A DNA stretch of 20,761 bases from Pseudomonadota bacterium (GTDB lineage: Bacteria; Pseudomonadota; Gammaproteobacteria; Burkholderiales; Burkholderiaceae): NCBI GenBank assembly GCA_021778935.1, contig JAJYBQ010000014.1, forward strand, positions 1 to 20,761. The letters are read 5' to 3'. The translations under genes were made by a program, and so were the position numbers. Below the pieces are notes generated by a model, which worked only from the letters and a program-made list of their open reading frames with translations, searched no databases and had not been told where the DNA came from. The first letter of the stretch is position 1. Each line of letters begins with the position of its first letter. This document shows positions 14,158 through 20,761 of the stretch, one piece after another.

Positions 14158-14544
14158 CTACTTGCTGTGCGGATGCGCACAGCCCGCCGCGTGTTGCGCG
14201 TCGAGATCCGCGAACCAGGCCGTCGCATACGCATTGCATTGGGCCGCCGTCCACGGCGATCCCTTGCCCACCGCTCCTCGAGGCCCCACACAGGCCACAG
14301 CCGCCGCCGCCGCGCGCGTCTCTCCCTTCCCGTCGGCCATCATCGAGAAACCCGTCCTGTAGACGGGATCCCACATCAGCGGCGGCGTCACGAACATGCT
14401 TCCAGGGCCCCAAGCCTTCTCGAACTTGGCCATCAACGCATCGGAACGCGGCATCCTGCCGCACGTGCCCGCATCCGCAGAGGCCACGGCCGGCGTGGCC
14501 AAGGCGGCGGCGAGTGCCGCGACAACGATGGTGGTGACTCTCAT
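14158..14544 (-). CDS. Secreted small protein with four cysteines
   Basis: The 128-residue product has a clear signal peptide: MRVTTIVVAALAAALA followed by a likely signal peptidase I site after AVASA (about residue 22). The mature protein has four cysteines (C28, C85, C103, C122), enough for two disulfides, so it is probably periplasmic. No family is recognised; the first mature cysteine is too far from the signal end to be a lipobox. GGGAG precedes the ATG by about six bases. It pairs with the downstream membrane protein gene. Confidence 0.75.
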   Translation of the reverse strand: MRVTTIVVAALAAALATPAVASADAGTCGRMPRSDALMAKFEKAWGPGSMFVTPPLMWDPVYRTGFSMMADGKGETRAAAAAVACVGPRGAVGKGSPWTAAQCNAYATAWFADLDAQHAAGCAHPHSK

Positions 14545-14676
14545 GGCTTCTCCCGAACAGTGGTTTGCGATGCCCCAAATGTAGCGCGTCGCGCGCTACT
14601 GTGCAAGCGTCCACGACAGCCGCGCAGGGCGCGGCACCTGGATTGGCCTGGTCCCTGGCGGCGGGTTTTCAGACTA

Positions 14677-14727
14677 GGCATGCAGGGCATGCCGGCGACG
14701 GCCCGGACAGGTTGCCAGAGCCGGGCC
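14677..14727 (-). terminator. Hairpin pair at the end of the transfer operon
   Basis: Two stems lie just beyond the last gene of the long minus-strand operon: GGCCCGG (14700-14706) with CCGGGCC (14721-14727), and GGCATGC (14677-14683) with GCATGCC (14687-14693). The first begins 14 bases after the stop codon. No T run follows. The rest of the gap 14545-14741 holds nothing I can name. Confidence 0.45.
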
Positions 14728-14741
14728 AGAACGTTCCTGCC

Positions 14742-14966
14742 TTACCCGCGCGAGAACAGCCGCAGCAAGCCGCTGCGGGCATTGCCGTGCCGCGCTGGCT
14801 TGCGGCTCACCGCCGCGCTGCTGTCGGCCTTGGGGCTGGACGCGGCATCGAGCGAGTCGAGCGCTGCAAAGAAGTCGCCGATCAGCTCGCTGATGCGTTC
14901 ATCGGTCCACCCGTCGTCCCCGGCCGCTGACAGCCCGCATTCCATGGTTTCCTGCACCGTTCCCAT
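14742..14966 (-). CDS. Small acidic protein (74 aa) sharing a motif with the VirD4 tail
   Basis: No known family is recognised. Near residues 20-40 it carries a segment matching the pattern DExxxELxxxFFAxLDxxDA, which also occurs in the C-terminal tail of the VirD4 protein of the same operon. A basic tail (SRKPARHGNARSGLLRLFSRG) follows. The ATG at 14966 overlaps the stop of the 99-aa gene (TGATG); a GTG one codon earlier would overlap as GTGA. Being the last, translationally coupled gene of a transfer operon suggests a real, small transfer-related protein. Confidence 0.68.
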   Translation of the reverse strand: MGTVQETMECGLSAAGDDGWTDERISELIGDFFAALDSLDAASSPKADSSAAVSRKPARHGNARSGLLRLFSRG

Positions 14967-15265
14967 CACGCACTCCCCTGTTCAACCTCAACGTTATGCG
15001 GCAGCTCGCCCGCCGGCTGTGTTCTCCGGCGCCGGTCGATATTTGCTTCCGCGTTCACCGACTCGACAAGCCATTCGGCATGCGCGATCCACTCGACGCC
15101 CCCGGGCAGGCTGTTGCCCGCCTCCGCGATCGCCGCGATCATCTTCAAGCGCTCTTCCGGGGAAAGCCGATCGCCGAAGCGGCCGCCGGCGATCAAAGTG
15201 ATGGACTTGAAGCACGCGTTTGCAGCGCGCAACGTCCGCCGCTCGATAGGTTCGTGTCTGCTCAT
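14966..15265 (-). CDS. Hypothetical protein (99 aa) coupled to topB
   Basis: No family is recognised. The ATG overlaps the topB stop (ATGA), so it is translated with topB. The product is soluble, with a segment FGDRLSPEERLKMIAAIAEAG and a second helix (WIAHAEWLVESVNAEANIDRRRR). Its place between topB and the 74-aa gene, with overlaps on both sides, supports that it is expressed. Confidence 0.75.
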   Translation of the reverse strand: MSRHEPIERRTLRAANACFKSITLIAGGRFGDRLSPEERLKMIAAIAEAGNSLPGGVEWIAHAEWLVESVNAEANIDRRRRTQPAGELPHNVEVEQGSA

Positions 15266-17655
15266 GCTCGCCGCAGCCGTCCCGTGAAATCCGGCTTCCC
15301 GGCCTTGTCGGGAAACGTCGTCTTGCAGCCTTCCTTGTACCTGCTGCAGCCCCAAAACTTGCCCTTTGTGCCCGTGATCGAGCGGAGCGTCCCTTGGCGG
15401 CAGGCGACGCACTTGTAGACGGGCTGTGGCGTCAGATCCGGCTTGCCCAGCTTGTCGTCGAACCGCGCTGCGCACTTCGGTTCGGCGTTCCAGTTCGAGC
15501 AAAACCAGAAGATGCCCCTCTCGCCGACCTTGCGCCGGAGCTGCCCGCTCTTGCAGGTCGGGCAGGCGATCGCTACCAGCTGCGGCTTCCCATTGACATC
15601 CTGGAATCGCGCGTCGCACTTTGCGCCTTCTCGATTCCAGTTGCTGCAGTACCAGAATGCGCCCTTCTCGGCGTCCTTGCGCTTGAGCGTTCCGCTCTTG
15701 CACTTCGGACACGCGATCGCGCCGGCGGCGCGCGGCAGATTCATCGCCAGGCCTTCGGCTCGGCGCACGACATCCGTGATCCAAGCGACTGTGTCACCGA
15801 TGAATTGGTCGTAGGTGATCTCGTTTCTTGCCACGCGATCCAGCTTGGCCTTGAAGAGGCCCGCCTGCGCTGGCTCCTTCACATCCATCGGCAAGGCGTC
15901 GATCAGCGTGCGCGCCGTCGCCGACGCCATGAGCTTTTTGGACCCAGCCTTGAGCGGCACGATTAGCTCGCGATCCTTCAACTCCTGGATGATCCCGGCG
16001 CGTGTCGCGGTTGTCCCAATCCCGTCACCGTCCCTCAGACGCTTTCGTGCCTCTTCGTCCGTGACGTACTTGTAGACGTTCATGGTGGCCTCGAGCAACA
16101 GCTTGTCGTCGAAGCGCGGCGGTGGCGCGGTCTTTCGGCCTACCTGGTCGCATTTCATGCACAGCGCGAAGTCGCCCTTTGCCATCGCCGGCAGAGTTTG
16201 CTTGCCCTCCTCGCTCTCGCCGTCGTCGCTTCCCGCACCGTCTTCGGCCTCAACCTCGGCGAAAACGGCCTTCCACCCCTGTGCGACCGGCGTCTTCCCA
16301 CTCGCCGCGAACCGTTCGCCGTCGAGGTCGACGTCGACGCTGGTTTGCATGTACTCGAACGGTGCGGCGAACTGCGCGAGATATGACCGCACGACCAGGT
16401 CGTACACGTTGCGCTCGATCTCCGTCCAGGCCTGCGTGTTCACAGGGATCTCAGGCACGGTGGGGACGATCCCGTGATGCGGCGTGCCCTCCATCTTCTT
16501 GTCGTCGAACGCGTCCGACTTGCGTGTCGGGTCCACGATCGGGCCCAACCCAACCAGGTCCGGCCGCAGCTTGAAGACGGCCGCGAGGATCGTCGATGCT
16601 TCTCGATGTTGCGCTTCCGACAGATACCGGTTGTCGCTGCGCGGATAGGTAGTCACCTTGTACGACTCGTACAGCTTCTGGCCCGCCTCGAGGACCTGCT
16701 GACCTGTGTACCCGTAGCGCTTGAAGCCCTCGATCTGCAGCTCGTTCATCGACAGCGGTAGCGGAGGTTTCTGCTCCCTCTTGGTCTTCGTGTATTCGAC
16801 GATCGTCCCCGGTTTCCCCGAGAGGCGGGTCGCAAGCGCCGCCGCCACGTCGACGTCGACCAACCGCCCCGATTCGTCCAACCCTCGCTGATCGTCCTTC
16901 GGCCGCCAGGTGGCGTTGAACGTGCCGTGCGAATGCCTCAGTCGTGCGATCAACACGTAGAACGGAACCGACTTGAAATTTTCAATTGCGCGGTCGCGCT
17001 CCCGCACGATGTACAACAGCGGTGTCTGTACGCTGCCAACCGGGAGCACGCCCCCGAAGCCGAGCTCGCGGCCGCGCAACGTCATTGCGCGGGTGCAGTT
17101 CAGGCCGAACAGCCAATCGTAGTGACTCCGCGCGAGGCCCCACCGATACCAACCGCGAAACAAGGGTTCGCCGTTGTCCCGCAGCGCGGCCAACGCCTGC
17201 TTCACTTTCGTCTCGTTGTAGTCGTTCACCAGCACCCGCTTCACGGGCTTGCGGTTGCCGTAGTACATCAACGCTTCATCGACCAGGACCTGGCCCTCCT
17301 CGTCAGGATCGCCGAGGTGGACCACCTCGTCGACCTCGCTGAGAAGCTCGGCCATCTTCTCGAGGCGGGCCCTCTTCCCTTCCTTCGGAAGAATCGCCCA
17401 CTCCACCGGGACGATCGGCAGGTCCGACTTGCGCCAGACCTTGCGACCGCTACTTGTCGTCGGCACGGTGGCTGGCAGGTAATGGTCAGGCATCGCTTGC
17501 TCGAACGCGTGCCCATCCAGCCATACGAACCAGTTCTCGCCTACACGATTGTGGGTCAGTCCCCTACTGTCCCAGGGGGACTGGGCCGGCCCGAGCGCCT
17601 TTGCGACAGCCTCGGCAAGGCTCTTCTTCTCCGCGACCCAAAGCCGGCCCGACAT
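15262..17655 (-). CDS. topB: Topoisomerase III (TraE/TopB-like) with C-terminal zinc fingers
   Basis: This 797-residue type IA topoisomerase passes single strands and can unlink DNA during transfer or replication. The TOPRIM domain begins at once (WVAEKKSLAEAVAKAL, E9) with the acidic motif GDPDEEG at 115-121. The catalytic tyrosine is Y337 in TTYPRSDNRYL. The last 160 residues carry at least three zinc-finger repeats (CPKCKSG, CPTCKSG and CVACRQG, each with a second Cys pair). IncP plasmids encode a homologue, TraE, in their transfer region. The ATG at 17655 lies one base after the stop of the upstream LPD7/KfrB gene, with AAGGAG inside its end; the frame's longer upstream extension overlaps that gene and is not used. 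Confidence 0.93.
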   Translation of the reverse strand: MSGRLWVAEKKSLAEAVAKALGPAQSPWDSRGLTHNRVGENWFVWLDGHAFEQAMPDHYLPATVPTTSSGRKVWRKSDLPIVPVEWAILPKEGKRARLEKMAELLSEVDEVVHLGDPDEEGQVLVDEALMYYGNRKPVKRVLVNDYNETKVKQALAALRDNGEPLFRGWYRWGLARSHYDWLFGLNCTRAMTLRGRELGFGGVLPVGSVQTPLLYIVRERDRAIENFKSVPFYVLIARLRHSHGTFNATWRPKDDQRGLDESGRLVDVDVAAALATRLSGKPGTIVEYTKTKREQKPPLPLSMNELQIEGFKRYGYTGQQVLEAGQKLYESYKVTTYPRSDNRYLSEAQHREASTILAAVFKLRPDLVGLGPIVDPTRKSDAFDDKKMEGTPHHGIVPTVPEIPVNTQAWTEIERNVYDLVVRSYLAQFAAPFEYMQTSVDVDLDGERFAASGKTPVAQGWKAVFAEVEAEDGAGSDDGESEEGKQTLPAMAKGDFALCMKCDQVGRKTAPPPRFDDKLLLEATMNVYKYVTDEEARKRLRDGDGIGTTATRAGIIQELKDRELIVPLKAGSKKLMASATARTLIDALPMDVKEPAQAGLFKAKLDRVARNEITYDQFIGDTVAWITDVVRRAEGLAMNLPRAAGAIACPKCKSGTLKRKDAEKGAFWYCSNWNREGAKCDARFQDVNGKPQLVAIACPTCKSGQLRRKVGERGIFWFCSNWNAEPKCAARFDDKLGKPDLTPQPVYKCVACRQGTLRSITGTKGKFWGCSRYKEGCKTTFPDKAGKPDFTGRLRRA

Positions 17656-17656
17656 C

Positions 17657-19318
17657 TCAGCTCCTTCCGCCTCGCGACCGCTCGGCCGTGCGGGTCGTTT
17701 CACGCACGATCTCCGGCCGGAATTCCGACCGCATCGCGTGGCGGTCGTAGACACGTACCAACGGCTCGACGTCCGCCTTCCGCGACGCGTCCCCGACCTT
17801 TTCCCGCACTTCGTCACGCAGCGAGTCCAAACGACGCAGATCCCACGCATTGCGGTTCGTGGTGATCTCCTTCACGCCGACGATCTCCCCACGCTCGTTG
17901 CGCTCCTTGGTCTTGACCGTCACCGGCTTTCGCCCTTGGTAAGCGACAGCGATCTCGTCGCCGACCGTTGCCCCGCCCTCTTCCATCGCACGCGGCAAAT
18001 CGACGCCCCAGACAGTCTTCTCCCCGCCTTCGGTCTGCAGCTTGATGAAGTAGCTGCCCTCGTTGTCCACCTTGTGCTCGTAGGGCGCGGCGCCGTGCTC
18101 GAGGATCTTGCCGACGTAGACGCGGCTCGTCTGAAAACGCTCCGCCGCCAAGTCTGTGGCCAAGTTGATCGCCTTCTCGGAATCCCCGCGGGCCCGCATG
18201 TAGACCTGCAGCGCGGCGAGCGCGGCCTGCTGCCGATCGGAAAGGCCTCCTTGATGCTCATCGACCACAGCAGTGCGTTCAGGCGGCGCCTGCCGATCGC
18301 GGGCAGGGCTTGCCGCATTCGGTTCCGCTCGCGTTGCCAAGGCGGCTTCGCGCCGGCGCTCGTCGCCACGTTCGACGGCATTCGCGCCCCTATCCCCCGC
18401 GCGCTTGGTCTCCTCGAGGCGCTCCGCCAGCCGCGCCAGGTCGACGTCGCGCGGCTCGAAGCCACGCACCTCGAGGCCGCGCAGGCGGGCCTCGAACCAG
18501 GCCTCCCGCTGGAACTCCGGACTGCCCTTCACGCGGATCGACTTCCACCCCTTCGCTACCGCGAGTTGCACCATGGCGTGCGCGACGTCTGCATCGTTGT
18601 GCTGCGTCACCAGCCGCTTGCCACGATCCTCGAACGCGAGCGTTTGCGCGTCGTCGCGAAAGTGAAAGCGGTTGTCGACCTGCAGGAATCGCCTCCGGAG
18701 CGACTCGGGAACGGCAGAGCCATCCTCCCGACGCGCGTCATGCTCTTGATGCTCGCTGCCCTTTGGCGGCGCCGCCGGCACCTCGCCGATCGCTCGCGCG
18801 TTCTCCGCGACTTCGGTCGGCACACCGCTCTCCCCGAGGCCCATTTCGTTGCGCGCCATTTCCCGGTCGACCTGGCGACGCCGCCGAAGGCGCGCGGAGG
18901 TGATCTCGTCCAGCTCCCGTTCCGGGCCCTGCTCAACCTCGTTCTCCTGGCCGACCTCCGCGGCCTGCTGAGCCTCGGCTGCGGCCAGCGGCGCGCGCTG
19001 CACTTCTGCACGCACCGCGCGTTCCGCCGCCTCGTATCGCTCGGCCCCCTCGGGGTGCCGGAACTGATACAGGTACGTGTCGTGCGGCTCTGCAGTGAAC
19101 GCACCGTCCAGCAGCAATTGGCTGTCCGTGATGGCGGCATAAGCTCCTGGGCCGTGGACCTTCCCGAAATCGCTGTGCCGCAGTTCCGCGAGCGACTGCA
19201 TAGCACGGTCCGCATCGTCGAACTCGTGGGCGCTGACCGTTACCCCGTCTCGCCCTACCAGCGCAACGCGGAAGCGCGGCTCCTGGCCTGTTCCGTCATT
19301 CTCATGAACTGATTCCAT
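17657..19318 (-). CDS. LPD7 and KfrB-domain protein of the transfer operon
   Basis: The 553-residue protein has an N-terminal alpha/beta region (about 1-105), a charged, Ala/Glu-rich linker, an LPD7 domain (about 205-300, including FHFRDDAQTLAFEDRG and KGWKSIRVKGSPEF), a second linker, and a KfrB domain (about 400-495, including GSYFIKLQTEGGEKTVWGVD). LPD7 is usually found fused to relaxases or other large plasmid polypeptides, and KfrB domains occur on conjugation proteins. Here both are on a protein without any nuclease or helicase motif, which suggests a relaxase partner or DNA-transfer accessory. GGGAGG lies eight bases before the ATG, overlapping the upstream stop. It is coupled to topB. 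Confidence 0.85.
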   Translation of the reverse strand: MESVHENDGTGQEPRFRVALVGRDGVTVSAHEFDDADRAMQSLAELRHSDFGKVHGPGAYAAITDSQLLLDGAFTAEPHDTYLYQFRHPEGAERYEAAERAVRAEVQRAPLAAAEAQQAAEVGQENEVEQGPERELDEITSARLRRRRQVDREMARNEMGLGESGVPTEVAENARAIGEVPAAPPKGSEHQEHDARREDGSAVPESLRRRFLQVDNRFHFRDDAQTLAFEDRGKRLVTQHNDADVAHAMVQLAVAKGWKSIRVKGSPEFQREAWFEARLRGLEVRGFEPRDVDLARLAERLEETKRAGDRGANAVERGDERRREAALATRAEPNAASPARDRQAPPERTAVVDEHQGGLSDRQQAALAALQVYMRARGDSEKAINLATDLAAERFQTSRVYVGKILEHGAAPYEHKVDNEGSYFIKLQTEGGEKTVWGVDLPRAMEEGGATVGDEIAVAYQGRKPVTVKTKERNERGEIVGVKEITTNRNAWDLRRLDSLRDEVREKVGDASRKADVEPLVRVYDRHAMRSEFRPEIVRETTRTAERSRGGRS

Positions 19319-19330
19319 GGCCGGCCTCCC

Positions 19331-19906
19331 TTAACGGTCCCGCGACGTCGCCGCGTCGCGCGTGGCGGCGTGCTGCGTCGTGCGCTGCTCGAAGCCGCGG
19401 TTCTTCGCATCGCGGTACTTCTCGATCATTGCGTCCTTCACGGCGTCGAGCTGCTTGTTGAACGTTTCGAGAGCCTTGCCCTTGAACTGCTCGGCGGCGC
19501 CCTTCTTGATGCGATGGACCATCTCGTCAATGGCTGCTCGTTGCGGGTCGTAGAAGTAGGCCCGGCCCTGCGCGCCTTCGTAGCGGATGGTCAGACTCGC
19601 ATCGTTGAGCTTGTTCGCGTCGTGCCGCTTTTGCATGTTCTCGGTGGTATAGAAATCCACCTGGTCACGCCGGTGCACGACGGCGCTTTGCGTGCCGACC
19701 TTCTGCACGACGAACTCCGCGTCCGCGAAGACCTGTCCGTTGTAGCGCCCGTTCTCGCGGGCTGCGCTCAGCTCGACGCTTGCGCCCCACCGCGCTTGCG
19801 CTTCCTGCAACAGTGTTCGCGGGATCTGCTTGATATCGTGCAGGCGCTTGCCGGGTGCGCGACTGGTTTGCGCTTCCTGGTTGCTATTCGCAGCTTGGGT
19901 TTCCAT
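19331..19906 (-). CDS. Hypothetical transfer-operon protein (191 aa)
   Basis: No family is recognised with confidence. After a Gln/Ala-rich start, residues 20-45 and 130-170 are helical. The centre (about 45-125) is mixed, with aromatic and charged segments (FADAEFVVQKVG, HRRDQVDFYTTENMQKRHD, YEGAQGRAYFYDPQR). There is no signal peptide, membrane segment or nucleotide motif. AGGAG precedes the ATG by nine bases. It lies between virD4 and the LPD7/KfrB gene, which starts 12 bases after its stop, so it belongs to the same operon and may be a DNA-processing accessory. Confidence 0.8.
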   Translation of the reverse strand: METQAANSNQEAQTSRAPGKRLHDIKQIPRTLLQEAQARWGASVELSAARENGRYNGQVFADAEFVVQKVGTQSAVVHRRDQVDFYTTENMQKRHDANKLNDASLTIRYEGAQGRAYFYDPQRAAIDEMVHRIKKGAAEQFKGKALETFNKQLDAVKDAMIEKYRDAKNRGFEQRTTQHAATRDAATSRDR

Positions 19907-19929
19907 GGTGCCGCTCTCCTTTGAAAAAT

Positions 19930-19949
19930 GCCCGTACTTCTAGACGGGC
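19930..19949 (-). terminator. Weak intrinsic terminator or attenuator after virD4
   Basis: On the minus strand a six-base stem (GCCCGT/ACGGGC) with an eight-base loop is followed by ATTTTT. It lies 10 bases after the virD4 stop and just before the AAAGGAG of the next gene. It could reduce read-through so that genes after virD4 are expressed at a lower level. Confidence 0.55.
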
Positions 19950-19959
19950 GGGTTGGGGA

Positions 19960-20761
19960 TCAATCCTCGTAAAGGGCATGGATGTTGATGCCGCTGCCGC
20001 CGGCGCTCGCGCCAGTCGCGGCCACCACGGCGCGCCCGCATACCTCGGGCCCGTCGACCACGTCGGCGTCGTCAGGCGCCGCTTCGTCGCCCGACAACAC
20101 CTCGTCATCCGGCAGCAAGTCGTCCAACACCGAAACTGTGTCGTCCGCGGACTCGCTCGCGTCTTCGATAACACCGCCGGGCTCGGCTTCGCCGAACGCG
20201 AACGCGGTCGCGCCTTCCGGCGCCTCCCCGATCTCTCCGGTGTTGGCGTCGGCCCAGTCGAGCTGCGCGAAGAAGCTGTCGACGAGCTCGGCGACGTTCT
20301 CGTCGCTCGGCTCGTCGGGATCGTCCAGCGGTGCCGTGCCACTCAGATCGGTGGCCAGCTTGTTGATGTCGATTTCGTCACCGACCTTCGCCACGCGCGT
20401 CCGGTTCTCGACCTTCGCCTTGTAGCCGTCGACGTCGAGCGTCGGCACCGGCGCGGACAGCTCCTTGCGCACAAAGGCCGCCTCCTCGAGCTCCCGCTGG
20501 CCAGGCAACCTCTTGCCAAGCGCGCGCAGGAAAGGGCTTACCGCCTTGAGCCGATCGATGAAGACGGGCGTCTCGTAGTAGCGAGACTTGTCGCACATGA
20601 TCGGCTTGGCGTTTTCAAGAATGACGATTTCTTTGCCCTGGTCGAGCTCTTTCAGCTCTTGCGGAAGCATTAGCGCGCGTCGCTGGTCGGACACGTTCTC
20701 GCTGCTCGACGGGTTGCCCCCGCCGAGCAGCCCACGCGACCGGCTGACTCCGGTCGATACC
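19960..20761 (-). CDS. virD4: VirD4/TraG type IV coupling protein, C-terminal part (partial)
   Basis: The frame is open to the right edge, so only the C-terminal 266 or so residues are seen. The segment GNPSSSENVSDQRRALMLPQ followed by ELKEL, EIVILENAKPIMCDK and SRYYETPVF matches the end of the ATPase domain of VirD4/TraG coupling proteins, which link the relaxosome to the T4SS channel. The Walker motifs would lie outside the window. A GTG near 20694 is internal, not a start. After the conserved part comes an acidic tail of about 140 residues rich in Asp/Glu/Ala, containing the motif shared with the 74-aa protein. Acidic tails on coupling proteins often bind accessory or relaxosome proteins. 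Confidence 0.9.
   Translation of the reverse strand, partial: VSTGVSRSRGLLGGGNPSSSENVSDQRRALMLPQELKELDQGKEIVILENAKPIMCDKSRYYETPVFIDRLKAVSPFLRALGKRLPGQRELEEAAFVRKELSAPVPTLDVDGYKAKVENRTRVAKVGDEIDINKLATDLSGTAPLDDPDEPSDENVAELVDSFFAQLDWADANTGEIGEAPEGATAFAFGEAEPGGVIEDASESADDTVSVLDDLLPDDEVLSGDEAAPDDADVVDGPEVCGRAVVAATGASAGGSGINIHALYED

Noticed and set aside
13906..15201. 431-codon plus-strand frame across several small minus-strand genes
   Set aside because: It runs across genes with good starts and a signal peptide on the other strand and has shadow-type composition.
16972..16986. Third copy of palindrome B inside topB
   Set aside because: One mismatch breaks the symmetry and it lies in conserved coding sequence, so it is probably chance.
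17549..19312. 587-codon plus-strand frame opposite the LPD7/KfrB gene
   Set aside because: The minus strand encodes recognised domains with coupled starts; the plus frame is a codon-bias shadow.
1..20761. CRISPR arrays, tRNA or rRNA genes, insertion sequences
   Set aside because: I saw no regularly spaced direct repeats, no tRNA-like fold with the conserved T-loop, and no transposase.

Overview
The window is the backbone of a high-GC conjugative element, most probably a plasmid. The left arm (1-4777) has the gene set of the central control region of IncP-type and related broad-host-range plasmids: a ParA/IncC ATPase, a KorB-type ParB with the KorB C-terminal domain, small membrane and accessory genes, and KfrA. 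The right arm (9350-20761) has the matching transfer functions: an oriT, a MobC-like accessory protein, a VirD2-like relaxase, a DnaG-type primase, topoisomerase III, an LPD7/KfrB-domain protein and a VirD4/TraG coupling protein that runs off the right edge. No integrase, replication initiator or T4SS channel gene lies in the window. The primase resembles betaproteobacterial DnaG and GC is high, so a Burkholderiales or related host is my best guess (inference).

Layout. 1-82 is the tail of an unknown gene. 95-2680 (+) is parA, korB, a membrane gene and a small gene. 2650-3348 (-) is an SprT-like zinc protease. 3349-3578 is a divergent control region with three palindromes. 3579-4777 (+) is kfrA and a small membrane gene. 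5131-5778 (+) is an orphan DNA methyltransferase. 6514-8894 (+) is a small gene plus a 646-residue ParB-like protein. Large hairpin-rich non-coding blocks (4778-5130, 5779-6513, 8895-9440) separate these. 9358-9401 is the putative oriT. 9441-11025 (+) is mobC and the relaxase. 11022-12069 (-) is a VbhA/Fic toxin-antitoxin pair. 12163-13512 (-) is a shortened dnaG. 13678-14544 (-) holds a membrane and a secreted protein gene. 14742-20761 (-) is a tight transfer operon read virD4, 191-aa gene, LPD7/KfrB gene, topB, 99-aa gene, 74-aa gene.

How it fits together. The oriT candidate lies on the minus strand and matches the IncP nick core over ten bases. If nicking is as in IncP, DNA to the left of 9358 enters the recipient first. 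The ParB-like gene, the 122-aa gene and the methyltransferase would then form the leading region, with the transferred strand as their template. Two of the non-coding blocks hold long imperfect inverted repeats just upstream of these genes, which could act as single-stranded promoters. Two palindromes are shared between the kfrA/sprT control region and the oriT/mobC region, suggesting common control of maintenance and transfer. Other points of note are an unusual inhibitory motif in VbhA, a short motif shared by the VirD4 tail and the last protein of the same operon, and a relaxase apparently split from its usual accessory domains.
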